NCBI RefSeq assembly: GCF_012489685.1
Contig: NC_080043.1
Location: 13,138,223 to 13,202,222, forward strand
From: Lotus japonicus
Taxonomy: Eukaryota; Streptophyta; Magnoliopsida; Fabales; Fabaceae
Direction of reading: 5' to 3'
Length of the DNA: 64,000 bases
Positions 39,635-52,682 of the stretch are shown piece by piece. The translations under genes and the position numbers were made by a program. The notes under the pieces were generated by a model. That model was not told the origin of the DNA. It ran no database searches and was given only the letters and a program-made list of their open reading frames with translations. Positions within the stretch are counted from its first letter, which is position 1, and each line of letters opens with the position of its first letter.

Positions 39635-40357
39635 ATGGCCTCTTCTTCGAGTTCACCATGTGCAGCATGCAAGTTTCTGCGGAGGAAGTGTCAACCGGAG
39701 TGCGTGTTTGCGCCATACTTCCCACCTGATCAGCCGCACAAGTTTGCAAGTGTTCACAGAATCTTCGGTGCCAGCAATGTCTCCAAGCTTCTCAATGAGT
39801 TGCAACCCCACCAGCGTGAAGATGCTGTGAACTCCCTCGCCTATGAAGCTCATATGCGCCTCCGTGACCCTATCAATGGCTGTGTAGGAGTCATCTCCAT
39901 CCTTCACCACCAGCTCCGCAAGCTCCAAATGGACCTTCTCCTCGCCAAAAATGAGCTCTCTAAAATCCAAAACTTTGGCTTGGCAATGGCAGGCCAAAAT
40001 CTTGCTGCTACTACAGCCGCAGCTGCAGCAGCCAACATGGCCGCCACTGCTGCTGCCACTACCATCCCTCAGCATATGACAAACATGAGCGGCGGTGGGA
40101 TTGGTGGCAGTGGTTGGGATAACTACCTACATTATCATCATCATCGCCATCAGTTTTTTCCAAGGGATGTAGTTAGTAACTTTGATTCAGGGAGCAGCTA
40201 TGAGGCTAATCCCTTGGCCATTAACAACACCTCTCAACAACTTTCCAGTTTTGTGCAACTAAATCAGCTTCAGCTTCCTAGTGCTGCTGCGTCGGTTGAT
40301 AACCGTCTCACTACTGTCCATCCCTCTTTAGGGTTTATGGAGGCAAGACATAATTAA
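39635..40357 (+). CDS. LBD (LOB-domain/AS2-like) transcription factor, class I, LBD36-like
   Basis: An intronless frame of 240 residues. The LOB domain covers residues 8-110. The C block CAACKFLRRKCQPEC fits CX2CX6CX3C. The GAS block includes FASVHRIFGASNVSKLL and ends with a DPINGCVG turn. The coiled coil ISILHHQLRKLQMDLLLAKNEL has leucine-zipper spacing, which marks class I. The C-terminal half is low complexity, with an Ala-rich run (about 130-150) and His/Gly/Gln-rich parts. These nuclear factors control lateral organ boundaries and leaf polarity. REDAVNSLAYEA favours an LBD36/AS2 subgroup. The ATG at 39635 is chosen because MASSSSSPCAACKFLRRKC is the conserved start. Confidence 0.93.
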   Translation: MASSSSSPCAACKFLRRKCQPECVFAPYFPPDQPHKFASVHRIFGASNVSKLLNELQPHQREDAVNSLAYEAHMRLRDPINGCVGVISILHHQLRKLQMDLLLAKNELSKIQNFGLAMAGQNLAATTAAAAAANMAATAAATTIPQHMTNMSGGGIGGSGWDNYLHYHHHRHQFFPRDVVSNFDSGSSYEANPLAINNTSQQLSSFVQLNQLQLPSAAASVDNRLTTVHPSLGFMEARHN

Positions 40358-41440
40358 AGAAATGGTCAAATGAGTAATTAATTAGCTTCCCCTTTTTTCC
40401 CCGCACAATTTCTGTTTGAAATTGTTCATTGCTTTCTTTTGTATGATCGATCGTTGATATGGTGAAATTCCAACAAATAAATGCATACTGTCACTGGCAA
40501 TATTGCACAAATATGGACATAAAATGTTTGAAAGATTCTTCTTGTGTACTACAAGTCAATCAATTTGGGAAACGTCTATTTTTTTTCTTTGACGACAAAG
40601 ATGAATAATATTCCGCTATTTTTTAAGTGCACGTACACAGAAAATAAATCAAAATCAAAATAATCCCTAAACAATAATTGACCATCTTTAACCAATGAAC
40701 AAAAACTGGAAAGTTGTTGAGAGGTGTTGTTAATAGCTTGAACTGATTCAAGGCAATCAATTTAAATGCCAATAAGACACCCTTTTCAGGACATGCGTCA
40801 CAATTATTATGATTGATTTACTTTTAAAAAAAAAAGAGATGTGTTGAATTTATAAAAAATAAATCAATCACAATAAGTGTGTTAGAGTGCGTCTTTAAAA
40901 GATTATCTTGCATTCTTGCTAGCCCTCCTTATTTACTTTTCAAAAAATAAATTAATCACGGGAAACATGACTGTGTGCTTCCTGTGCTTCCTATAAGCAT
41001 TAAAATAAGTATGAAAGTAACCAAAGAAAATGATAAAGAATACTCTTAAAGTGTAAATAAGTTTTAAAAGAATATTTAATTTGTAGTGTTTAGCACAATT
41101 TTTTTGACTTTGAAGTTACTTTTAAGCTAAAGTTAGACCAAACACAATTTGTAACGAGCACTTAAAAAATAAGCTACTTAATTTTTTACAAAGAAAATAT
41201 ACAAAAGTAAGAAAAAAGTTAATGGGGCCTAGCCGTAGTGTGCTGAGGTTGTACTATGATCATTGTGTCGTGCTTTTATTTATGTTGGCTCTAGCACCAC
41301 TTTTACCACCGCCGCCACCACCCTCCTCCACCACCACCACTGCCTCCACCCTCCACCAACACTTCCCCCATCACCCACTCCGCCGCCAGGTAACAACCAC
41401 CTCCACCGGTACTGTCGTCACTAGGAACCATCGACCTCCA
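40358..41440. other. 3' flank of the LBD gene and intergenic DNA
   Basis: Probable 3' UTR, then AT-rich DNA. A CCACC-rich stretch at 41300-41440 gives low-complexity frames on both strands that I do not accept as genes. Confidence 0.5.
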
Positions 41441-41454
41441 CCAGCTAGCTTTAG

Positions 41455-42636
41455 GTAGCGTTTGGTAGACAGGTGAGAAGGGAACGGAACATGACACATG
41501 GTTTCGTTCTGTGTTTGTCATGATTTTAAGATGGAACGGAACGGGACAAAAGGCTCAAGGAACGAGACACTTTGGTTTTCTGGAAAAAGGTGGAATGGAA
41601 GGGAACGGAACGGAACACTCTCTTAAAACTTTTGCAAGTTCAAAAATACTCCTAATTTATATTTGAAATTTTATGTATCTAAACAGTTTAAAATCACTTC
41701 TAAAACTGAAAGCACTTATTATATTTGTAGACAAAGTTAAAGAAAATCTACTTTTTCAAAAAAACCACTTAAAATAAAATCAATTATTTTTTCAAACGTA
41801 AAATCACATTTTGTAAGTAATGATAAACAAGCCAATTAGAGGGTGTTTGATTCAACTTATTTTGAAAAAAATCACTTTTTAATCAAAAAAATCACATTTA
41901 AAATCAAAAAATCACTTTTTTAATCAAAATATCACTTTTGTGTTTGTTTCAGGTGAAGTTGAAAACATATTATTTGAAACAGTTACTTTAACTTATCATG
42001 AAAATCTATGATGATAGATGAGAGGAGATAAAAAAGTGATTTTAATTAGATTAGTCAAACACGAATCAACTTAATTAAAATATAATCAATTATTTTTTCA
42101 AAAGTAAAATCAGTTTTTGTAAGCATGATAAAAGAGCCAGTTGGAGTGCGTTTGATTCAACTTATTTTGGAAAAATCACATTTTAAACAAAAAATCATTT
42201 TTTTTAATCAAAATCTCACTTTTTGTGTTTGTTACAGGTGAAGCTGAAAACAGATTATTTGAAACAGTTACTTTAGTTTATCATGAAAAAAAAATGAAAA
42301 TCTATGATGATAGATGATAGGAGATAAAAAAGTTATTTCAATAACATACTGAAACAACTTAAACAATATATAAGTGATTATTTTAAAGAAATAAATGATT
42401 ATTTCATGAAGTAAGCAATAATAAACGGTTTCTATGCAAAATGTTCAATTGAGTTCAATTTGTTTTCCTCAATCAAATATTAAACATGCAGGGTTATATA
42501 TGTAATTAAAACCATGGTTCTGTTCTATTGACTTGGAGTTACCAAACACAACACACAGAACATTATTGTCCTGTTACATCCTTTTCTGTCCCGTTCCGTT
42601 CTGTTATGTCATGTTTCGTTTCGTCACCAAACACTA
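41455..42636. mobile_element. Putative DNA transposon with TAGYGTTTGGT termini
   Basis: The left end tagcgtttggtagacagg and right end gtcaccaaacacta are inverted. Both subterminal regions are rich in ggaacggaac and its complement. No clear target duplication and no transposase were found. A tandem duplication of about 304 bp fills the middle. Confidence 0.6.
41778..42350. repeat. Tandem duplication, period about 304 bp
   Basis: Copy 1 starts at about 41778 and copy 2 at about 42082, both with aatcaattattttttcaaa. Shared later words include gtttgattcaacttatttt, tatttgaaacagttacttta and aaaatctatgatgatagatg. The copies differ by substitutions and small indels. Confidence 0.8.
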
Positions 42637-43020
42637 CTCTTTGATTTTTTTTTTCTTTTCCGTAAAGCTCTTATTTCAAACTTTAACTTAAAAGAAACTT
42701 TTAAGTAAACAAATTGGTCCAAACAATACTTAAAAATAAAATAATATATATAACTTTTAACATATGTCCTTTAAAAAAAAACATATGTGTATTTGTGTCA
42801 ACTAATTAAGTTGATATAAAAGAAAAAACTCATTAAGTTATTCCTTCGAAATATTAAATATTAAGAATAAATGTAAACATATTTCATTTTTAAAAATAGT
42901 ATGAAATGAAATGCGAATTTTTAATTTAATTTAAATTTTTTTCACCTCCAGTCGCAAAAGATATAATATAAATACAGCCCTAATTCGGCACACTGTATAC
43001 CCGCGTCGCGTGTGATTCCA
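42637..43020. other. Upstream region of the BRCT gene
   Basis: AT-rich DNA without a gene. It presumably contains the distal promoter of the gene starting at 43102. Confidence 0.5.
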
Positions 43021-43032
43021 TTTGGCGCCAAA
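43021..43032. promoter_or_regulatory. Perfect E2F binding palindrome upstream of the BRCT gene
   Basis: TTTGGCGCCAAA is a perfect 12-bp palindrome matching the E2F/DP consensus (TTTSSCGC on both strands). It lies 70 bp before the ATG, a usual position in plant S-phase and DNA-repair genes. Predicted effect: induction at G1/S. Confidence 0.8.
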
Positions 43033-43101
43033 ATTTTCAGTTCGTTCCAATCTTGAAGACCTAACAGAACTTCTTCCAGATTCTTCGATTCCATTCCATC
43101 C

Positions 43102-46100
43102 ATGGCCACCCAAGCTCTTCCTCCTCCTAATTTCTCCGAGGTTAGGTTTCACACTTTCACTTCTTCTATTTCCTTCCTTCCATTTTGATTTCCAATTTCA
43201 AAACACAGTAAACCCTGTACTAATTTTCAGGGTAATTTACCCATATGTATCTGTAATTGAATTATAGATCTTTGAAATTGCAATTATGGTCCCAAATTGC
43301 AGTTTGCAGTTTTTGTAATTTTTCATCATCACATTGTTATTGTAAATGCAAGAAAAATCATAATTATAATGGGTGTGTCAGTGTGTGTAGTGAGAGCATG
43401 AGATGATGTATGATAAGCATCCTGATAACTAATTTTAGTTTTTTTTCTTTATAATGTTGCATTGAAGACTGTTTCTTTGATTAAGCTTTTCGTATCTTCG
43501 ATTTCGAAGGCTATTATGTGACACATGAAACATATTGCAGGATGCAGCTTGGCTTCCATGTTGGCTTCAGAATCTTGGAAAGGTGTCTCAAGCTCCTTCC
43601 GACCTAGCAGCGAAGGTTTCAAATCTAGCTTTCAGAGTTTTTTCTTTGCTCTATTTTATTTTTTGTGTAAGTAGATTGAAGGGGACAGGGTAGGGTGGCC
43701 TGGGGGAGGATTGAACCTCTATCCTGTTCATGAGTCATGCTTGCTTTTAAATTTTTTTTTGATAGGCAAATGTTAGCTGTTAGTAAACTTGTACAAATTA
43801 TCCCTCCTCAAGGTTCAAACCCTGACCCTTCACCTACAATTACCCTTAGCTCAACCATGTTGTTTTCTTCGGTGCTTATATGTGAGGTTGAAATGTTTTC
43901 GTCTCGGATTTTTCATATTTTTAACTTCTAATCATGCCTTGTACCGTCTTTATATGGATATAGTGTAGTCATGACAATGGATAGATAATAGTATAAAGCA
44001 TGTTTTTAGGGGTTTAAAATTTTTAATATCATGTCACTTGAGTCGTTAATTTGATTTCTGTCTATTACATTTTAGCTTGTCATTCAATTCTGAAAGTCTC
44101 CTGGAATCCTATACTGGTTAAATTCTTCACTGATGCCATCTCTGTTTTGAAATTGAGCTAGGATCTGGTACCTTCTCAAGAGAATGGTGGTGGTGGAAAG
44201 GACTTTAATGCAAGGGAAGAAGATAGATACAAAAGTTGCCATTTATTCTTATCTGGAGATGATAGTTCACCCTTTAGCGTGGCTCCATCTCCTGGAAATG
44301 TAAGTTTTATTTATTTCTCTGTCTATTTTTGTTTTCATTCTACAAATGGGCTTGAAGGTCTAATATTATTATGATGCATTCTCTAAATATTTGTTCAAGT
44401 GTAACCTTGTGATATTAATGTAGATTTCAAACTCTTAGTTGCCATAAACCAGTTTCATAAGATTCCGTACAATAATATGATTGGGATGCTTTGAATTTAT
44501 TCTTAATTGGTTAACGCAGTTTATGTACTGCAGTTTACTTTATTTTTTTATCTGTTCGTCCTTATGAATCCTTGAAAATTGAAAAAGATATTGTTTCAAC
44601 CATTTGAGCTACTTCCCAAATATTTTTCAGAAGCTAAATGGATTTAATTGTAACGGAAATGAACTTGAAAGTATGAAGGAAGGGCAGTAACTACATCTAG
44701 AAGATTAGTCCTGTGATTTTAGTCAATTTCTCTATTTTAGTTTGATGTGTCTGTACTCAATGACCTACACAAGCATGTTTTTGTGCCAAAGTTTGTCCAT
44801 ATGAATTTTTTGTTTTATATTTATTTCCCAAATCCGATACGCAGTTTTGATTGATCCATTTATATTTACCTGAAACAGGTATTTCACTTTAGTCTGCGTC
44901 TTTCTTCAGATGTTGACTCGTTCTTTTACCCAACCCAAGATTTGAATCAATCTCATGATGCAGTTGCACCAAGTAAAGCAGTGTCATCCCAACTGGCTCA
45001 ACCTTCCAAGGATTGTAGAGAGAAGTTGCACTCTGTGAGCTACCACCGTGCCTGTGAACAAGATGTGTTGGCTGCCCCTGAAATTGTGGAAAAGGATGCT
45101 TCAATATCTCCCATGGATATAACTCATATAAGTGATTCTGTAAGGCATCAGCAAGAAAAATCTGAAGTCGACCGTTGCAAAAGTGCTGATGTTAGTAATG
45201 CAGTTGAGCTTTCTATTGCAGCATCAGAGGCATTGGTCATACATGATTTAGTAAAAATGGAATCAGTTTCAGAAACGAGTACAGAAGCTGTACTTGAGGT
45301 TGCACTTCGTGTGAAGCAGGCACGACTTGAGGGGTTAGAAGATGACTTCCATTCTTCATGTGAGGAATCTGATTGTAGTGATTCTCTTTCTGATTTGAAT
45401 GATTCCTTTATGGAAGATGCCTATAAAGATATAGGTTTATCTATTGGTGTTTCCTTTGAGGAAAATCTATGCAGTCCAGCTATATTTCAAGCAAAAGGTG
45501 TGTCTAGTGCTGAAAATTATGATGGACGCAACCACAAACATAGTGATAGAGGGCTTACATCCCAACTTGCTAATTTTGATGATAAATCTCAACCAAATCA
45601 GTTAGAAGTCCATGTGGAGTTGGAGATGCAGCAAAATACAGACTCATCTCTTGATTCTGTACATGGTGAGAGCGAGATGCATTCTAATGATCCAGGTCTG
45701 GGTGCAAATACTCCACAAGATTTTGCAAATGCTCTTCTTATGCCTCATCAATACATAGAGAATAATACCAATGTTTTAGCCCTCAACCAGGTAAATGATC
45801 TTCTTCACCTTTCCTTTTCGGTTCCACGTGTCTAGAGAAATGTCAGTATTTTAGCTTATTATGAATCAATCATCTCAAAAGATTGAGTCATTAGATTAAG
45901 ATAAATGGAAGACTTTCATTCTTTTATGAATTTATCATGCTCACTAATGAAAGATTCCTTTGTGCTTGAAGTGTGGATAATGCACTAAGGACTTGTTTGG
46001 GAGTTTGTGAGGGAGGGAAGGGGAGGCTTTGAGGGGAAGGGAAGGGGAGGGGAAGAGAGAGGGAAAGGAAGGTAAGCCCTCCCCTTGTTTGGAAGTTTAA

Positions 46101-49100
46101 TATTCCTCAAAAACTCAAGTTTGGGGGAACTCTACAAAATAACTAAAGGAGAGTCTTGGAGGGGTTTTAAAAATATTCCCCAGCGCCTTTCCCCCCTTCT
46201 TAAAAAACTCCCAAACAAGGGGAGGGCTTCTCATTAGCCTCCTCTCTCCCTTCCCTCTCCTCCAAAATCAAACTTGCAAATAAAGCCTAAATATCCTACC
46301 TTGTGTTGAAATTCAATTTTATATTAGAAAAAAATAAGAATGACAATGATACAACTCTAGACTACTTTGGCTTTATAAGCTCTGACATCATGTCATAAGC
46401 TATGAGGTGAAGAATAAGACTGGTTTATATACTTTTACATCTTTAATATAGCCTTTGCTAGTGAACTAAAAGTAAATTTGATAAATATAAGAAAAAATTA
46501 GCAGTCTCATTCTTTGGTGTTGTCTGACTGTTTTAGCTCTTGCTGATCAGCATTGATTATCTCTCCAGTATTACTGGATTTTTCGTTTTTTTTCTTTAAA
46601 GTGATCAATGGTACGTTGATTTCTACTTTCCAGGCACTTGCTTTGACTATGGATGATCTGACTTCAATCAAGCAACAAAACAGTGTCAACTCTTCATTTG
46701 TTGAGACTTCTGGGAGTTCTAGTGAGTTTAAGTACTTTCTCAGTTTTTTTGGCTTTCCATTCCCTAGCTCTTAAAATTTATGTGATTTTTGGTGTTAACT
46801 TATTTAGAAAAAGAGAATTGGGCAACATACCTAGCTCCAGAGAGATTTAGAAGCCGCTGGTTAGGGGGCTGGACAAGCAAGGTGTGGCATTTTCTCCTTT
46901 TTCCTTCACCTTTTACTTAATTAGTGATGCCAAATTTGGAGACTTTAGACTTTGACACCCATGAATTCTCTTCATATTCTTGTTTCCTAAGAAATAAGGA
47001 GATCCCATAGGAACCACAAACATGGTGACTGCCCATTTAGGAGAAGTTGGGTAGTCTTACTATCTTAGGATATTAGCTTCTTCCCATTTCCTACTTTCGT
47101 TCACTATATGATGCTTTCTTCTTTTACAATTAACAGCTCATATAATGAAGTTTTAGAAAAAAATAGAAGGCAAAATTGTAGTGAAGCTAGGGTTATTGCA
47201 ACCTTTATGGCAATATAATGCTGCAATCAATCAGATACTACAACTAGAGATTCTTAATAACTCAATTCTGACTCAAGCATCAGCCTTTTATGTCTGAAAT
47301 GCTTTTGTGGATATAATTCAAGATTAAAATGGTGAAACTTTGTGTCTGAGGATTGTTTCTTCAGCAGTAGTTTACTGCTACATTTTATAGCAGCCAACGT
47401 TCTATCCCAAGAATTACGAAAGGAAAATGTTATTTTATCCTAACTTTTACTTTGCCTAAAATCATAAAGTTGGGTGGCACAATCATACATTTCTGAGATA
47501 GTTCGGTGACTACTGGGGATAGCTGGTATTGATCAAAATTAGACTCGTAGGATTATTTTTCATGCTAATAAGTTAGTTTCTGCATGTTTCTACTGTGCAG
47601 TAGGGGTCGGCTAGCTATGGGCTCATCACTTATGGCTGTCAGTAGTAATTCCTCCTTTGAGAGAGTGAACATGTTAAAACATAAAAGGTCATTTAACATT
47701 AGCACTTATTTTTCCTGGTTGACCATTCTACTTTATGGGTGCTTACTACACAAATCAAACAAAAAGGACACCGAATAACTTAATTTGATTTCTAAATAAT
47801 TCGATTTTGATCTTTGTGTTGGTGTGATACAATACAGAAGATACTGAATAACTTAATGCATTTCCCTGTTCCAGTTCAAGAATGTCTTGACTCTTATACT
47901 ATGGTTTCTTATCAATTGCTTGTGTGTGCTGTTAGGGATGACGATTAGATCCTTACCATAAAATGGGTCTGAGTTTGGATTTTGTGGCTATTGGTACTAT
48001 AGTATGCCACCCTCTCAAGCCCCCTAATAAATTTATTATGTTGACTTGAAGTATTTTTGAATTGTTGAATTTAGCTGTTTGATATTTTATAATTAGGAAT
48101 AATACGACCTTTGAATATTTTTCCAATTGAGTTATATGCTATACTCTTCATGAATATATTTTTGTTAATTTTTCACAGTAAATATTTATCTTATATGTGC
48201 ATTATTTTTTTACTAGGTTGTCAAACAAACACAGTATGTAACATTATATTCCAATTGACTAAACTGCGAGCATTAATTCTTGCCAGTTGATACTGTTATA
48301 TAGGTATTCGGCAGGTAAGGGTGGTATTAAAGTTTCTACCCATGCGGGTACGAGTCTACCAAGTATAAGCACTAATACCTACCCAAAATATACTCATTGT
48401 TGTCCTTAGTGACGTGTGGAAATGCTAAATTGTCACATATGGCCGTTAAACTTCTATTCTGGTTGGGGACAAAATTCCATCAAATAATTTTATTTCTTTT
48501 AGTAAGCCTAGCCACTTGGTTCTCTTTAGTTGCGACACACCTTCTCTACACTTGCCACTTGATTTTGTTCAACATTCTATTCAAATTTGCATTACTTCTT
48601 TCGGATTATTATCTTGTATCTATATGTTTTTTAGTGGATTTCAGCATCTTCATGCTCTGCTCTATTCTTGATTGGTTTTAACTTCGCTGTCTTCCTTTTG
48701 GAAGGAATTAGATTCATCTTCATTGAATCGGAATAATGCAGAACGGATTCCAAAGTTTGTTGCCAGAGAGACAAGCTTTCTCACAGAATCTGTAGATATT
48801 GTCCCAGATGAGAACTCTTGTGTGCTGAAACCTGATCCGAAGTGTGCCAGAAGTTCTCAACTAAGTATGGCTTCTGAAAGTATACACAACAAACCTGATG
48901 AGAGTGTATTGCATTCTCAAGATGTGGTCACATGTTCTAATCTATCACTGGTTGATCCTCTGTGTTCAGTAGTTCCATGTAGCATTGCTTCAGAACATGC
49001 CAATGACAAAAATCATGCTGACAAAGAAAATGATACTGAGGATTTTGTCCCATCTACCTCTGAATTTGAGGTTGACAATTTTCAAAGGATTTCAGATAAG

Positions 49101-52100
49101 AATTTTACATGTGACAGTAGAGATAAAAAAATTATGTCTATACTAGATGGGGAAGATATTCCAATTACTCCAATTGAGGTGGTTAAACAAATGAGTGAAA
49201 AGTTAACTAGGGTTGAGCATACGGGTCTTAAGACTTATAGCATGATTTTGCCAAACCAAGCTCTTAACCTAAATTGTAATTTGAGACCATTTCCCACTGA
49301 GCAGAGTAGGGATGGTGCATCTTTGAGTACTAGGATTCCCGAGTCTCCTGCATCCAAGCAAGCAGATGGAAACAAAAATGAAGAAAATCATCTATATTTG
49401 GTTGATCATACGTCAGTTAAAGAAATAACAGATGACCAGAGTGATGAGTTAAAACTAAAGGAGACAGAAACGACACAAGAAAGGAGGTCACCTCTTATTC
49501 TAAACCACAGGATGCGCCGCCGCTTGGTTGGTGCTAAAAATGTTGTAAATGATATCAGTACAGAAACAAATATAAAACAGAATGAAGTACCAGAAGCTGC
49601 CGTTCAGCCTCAACAGAACAATAACCTTAAGGAGCTACAGCTTGAGTGCAATAAAATTCATGGTAGACATGTTAGAGTCAGAAAGCAAGTACGTTTCTCA
49701 GAAAAAGTGGAGGAACTTCATCAAAAAAGGAAATTTTCAAAGTTGGAATCTTCACTTAAAAGATGTAAGTATATAATTGTTTGGGAAATGTATATTTCAG
49801 TTTTAGAAATTTTGTACTGTAAAAGTTACTTGTTTTTTGCTGAAATGATGTAGGTTCATCTGTTACAGCAAAAAGGCCACGGGCATCGAAATCATTGACC
49901 ACTTCTGTACCTCATAAGAAAAACTCTTTAACAAATTATTGCAGAAGTGTAGTGAATGAATTTATATTTAAAGGTACAGAGTTCCTCCTCACTGGATTAT
50001 CTAGTCAGAAGGAAAGGGACACGGAAGCACTTATAAGAAATTCTGGTGGGGTGGTACTTTTTGATATTCCTTCTCCTCCAAATTCAAGGGGAAAAAGAAG
50101 TTCAACCTTATCTCGTATGCAGCTTCCTATTATTCTATGTAGGAAAAAGGTTTGTTTCTAACAATCAATATTAGCCCTTTTGTCATTTTTTTATTACGTA
50201 TGCATTGAACCTCTAACACTGTTTATCTGTCTACTGCTTTAGTTTTTCTTTCTTTGTCTCTTTATTTGCATTAATCTCTTCCTATATGCCCCAGGGGATT
50301 CATATCAACAGTTAAATTGCAAACCTTAATAAGTATGGTCTGCACAGTAACCTCATTTTTTAAAAAATTACACAGTTAAATAATGGCGTTGCTAATTGAA
50401 AACTAAGAGGGACTTTGTTTCATGGTATAGCAATGGCGGATCTTGAACGTAATAAAATTTTATCACAAATTAAATATATCATATATGATATTATATTATA
50501 TATCAAATTTTTTTAGTCCTCCTATAGTATTGAGTGGTGAGTACTTCTTCCATTCATATTGTGACACTTACCCATATATGGTTAATTATCCATACTTGTC
50601 AAAAAAATTAGAACTCAAGTTAAAATTACAAACACTGTCACTTTTATCCTGATTTTTCTAAGGGGGAGTGTTGAGTATTCGATATTAAGGGAGGACCGAA
50701 AATTTTCTCCAAATATAGGAATGTTATATTCCGAAGCTCACTTTCTGAGCAATACTTTCACATTCCTTGAGACAAACACACTCTAAAGTTGACTTAAGGG
50801 ATTTAAATAATAATTTAGCCCACAGATAGGATTCACAAGTCACAATAGTTAACTAAGTTTCGTTTCATGGAGTTTCTCAAACAGTTTTTTTATTCTTTCT
50901 TTTTATATAAATATCATTGAAATGCTTGTCTTCTACCTTCACAATGAAGTTGTAGTCTTTCAATGAAAGAAGACATTTAACTAGTTATTATGTTTCTGTC
51001 ATATAATGACTGCACTGTTAACTTAAATAATGGAGTCTCTTTTGTTTTTCTCAGCTACAAACCATCAAGTTCTTGTATGGCTGTGCTGTTGGTGCCTCAA
51101 TACTAAAAGTTGATTGGCTTAACGATTGTCTTGCCTCTGGAACTATTTTACAACCTGAGAAGTAAGTTGTCTTCTCCATGAATTGACGTTTTCTTCTTAA
51201 ATTTTATGTACCATACTCTTTGACAATAAGTAGATACAGTGTTTGTTGTAAAACTTAGACGAATCTAGCCATGACTTTGACAATTTAGGTCTTAATTTGG
51301 AATTATGATGATATTCGTAGCAGGTCACATTTGTTTCATGGTGATAGAAACAGAGATTCTGAGAAAATGAAAGAAAGACATTGTAAGATATCTAGAGAAA
51401 ATTGTGAGGGATCTGAAGTGTAACCTTATTACCTTAATCAGTTTTTTTGGCCACCAGTTATCATTCGGTGCTTAAGTTAATTGTCTATATAACTTCGTTT
51501 CTATTAACACCTCCTCTAGTATATTTTTACATTGGCTTAGCTGATGCAAAGGATAGGTTTTTGTTAATGCAATGATTTTTTGTTTGCTTGTTTCTTTAAT
51601 CTGTTGAAATATTTGACATTATCTCATATTTTAATGATATATGTAATCGAGCAGATCTTCAAATTCCTTCTCCACTGTTTCATGATTCTGGTTTCTTTGT
51701 ATTAGATACATGATTCTTCCAAATCGAAAGGACATGCAATGGACCAGTATTGGGACGGCAGTTCGTCATAGAAACCGAAAGCATGTTTTTGAAAGAGTAG
51801 GTGTTATGCTTCACGGGAAGCCTAGCTTCTGCACCAAATTAGCATGTATTATTAAGGTAAGGTCCTTTTTTTCACACCTTTCTTTTTCTTCTCTTGTCTT
51901 GAATCTTTCCTTGATGTTTTTATGGTTTTACTTTTACAACTTTGTTTTTATGTAACAATGCAATGTAGCTATGTAGGTGTGAGTGTGTTTGGGTACAGAT
52001 AACAGACTATAACAATGCAGTGATACTCTAATGCAATATCCCTCAACACTTTTATGAACTTATATACTTCTATTTCTCTCTTTTGTTATGTTGCTCAGCA

Positions 52101-52682
52101 TGGAGGTGGACAGGTGTTCAAAACTCTTCAATGGTTAGTACGGAGCACTGATGAACAGAGGACTTCGGTGGGAGTTATTGTCATTGAAGATAAGGCTACG
52201 ATATCACGTCATCTGAAGCACTGCGCTCTGGAGAGGGCTATTCCTACTATGGTAAGTAGCAAGTACACAATTTACATTTTACTTTTATTATAGGTGCTCA
52301 GTATATGTGCCTTGTGAAAGAAGAAAGTTATTGGTTCTGCATCAACATGCTCAAGCATCTACCATATTTGTGTTTGTCAAGTTATAGAAGGTGGGAGATC
52401 AGAGGAGTTAATAATACTATTCAATCTTTACATTGATATTCAAAGATTTAATTCCTCTCATGCTCTCAAATAATATGCTTGCTCTCTATCTCTCTCTTTG
52501 TGGGGGTTTCAGTGTAATCTGAAGTGTCTATTGATTATCTTTTGCAGCCTTGTAGCTGGATCATTGAGAGCTTATATTTGGGAAAGTTGCTTCCATTCAC
52601 GGAAGAAAACAACGCAAATTCATTGCCATTTGTTAAAGTCCCTGATGTTCCATGTGCTGTGGATATGAGTGAAGAAATATAA
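43102..52682 (+). CDS. BRCT-domain DNA-damage response protein (plant PAXIP1/MDC1-like)
   Basis: Twelve exons: 43102-43140, 43541-43615, 44162-44299, 44879-45790, 46634-46721, 46808-46881, 48705-49764, 49854-50149, 51055-51161, 51706-51856, 52099-52251, 52548-52682. They join to 1075 residues and TAA. The N-terminus has DAAWLPCWLQNLG, then a long acidic, Ser-rich, probably disordered middle (about 100-790). Basic patches include RMRRRLVGAK and HVRVRKQVRFSEKVEELH, likely nuclear localisation. The C-terminus has two BRCT-like units. The first (about 832-930) has FKGTEFLLTGLSSQKERDTE, an NSGG turn and VDWLNDCL with the conserved Trp. The second (about 955-1050) has HGGGQVFKTL and PCSWIIESLYLGKL. 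Paired BRCTs usually bind phosphoserine peptides at damaged chromatin. Plant relatives are annotated only as BRCT-domain DNA repair proteins. Introns 4 and 6 are long, and intron 4 has a MITE. Confidence 0.88.
45989..46287. mobile_element. MITE in intron 4 of the BRCT gene
   Basis: Left ggacttgtttgggagtttg and right caaacttgcaaataaagcc are inverted relatives, with TAA on both sides (45986-45988 and 46288-46290). The interior is GGGAAGG-rich on the left and CCTTCCC-rich on the right, forming a hairpin. The 3-bp duplication fits PIF/Harbinger MITEs. Confidence 0.75.

Noticed and set aside
39653..40075. Minus-strand frame of 140 residues opposite the LBD gene
   Set aside because: Mirror frame of a conserved LOB domain and of Ala-rich codons.
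41222..41521. Pro/Thr-rich plus-strand frame and Gly-rich minus-strand frame
   Set aside because: Simple CCACC repeat with no domain and no conserved start.
46882..48704. Extra exons or a nested gene in the 1.8-kb intron 6 of the BRCT gene
   Set aside because: Small frames at 47584 and 48397 show no motif, and direct joining of exons 6 and 7 keeps the frame.
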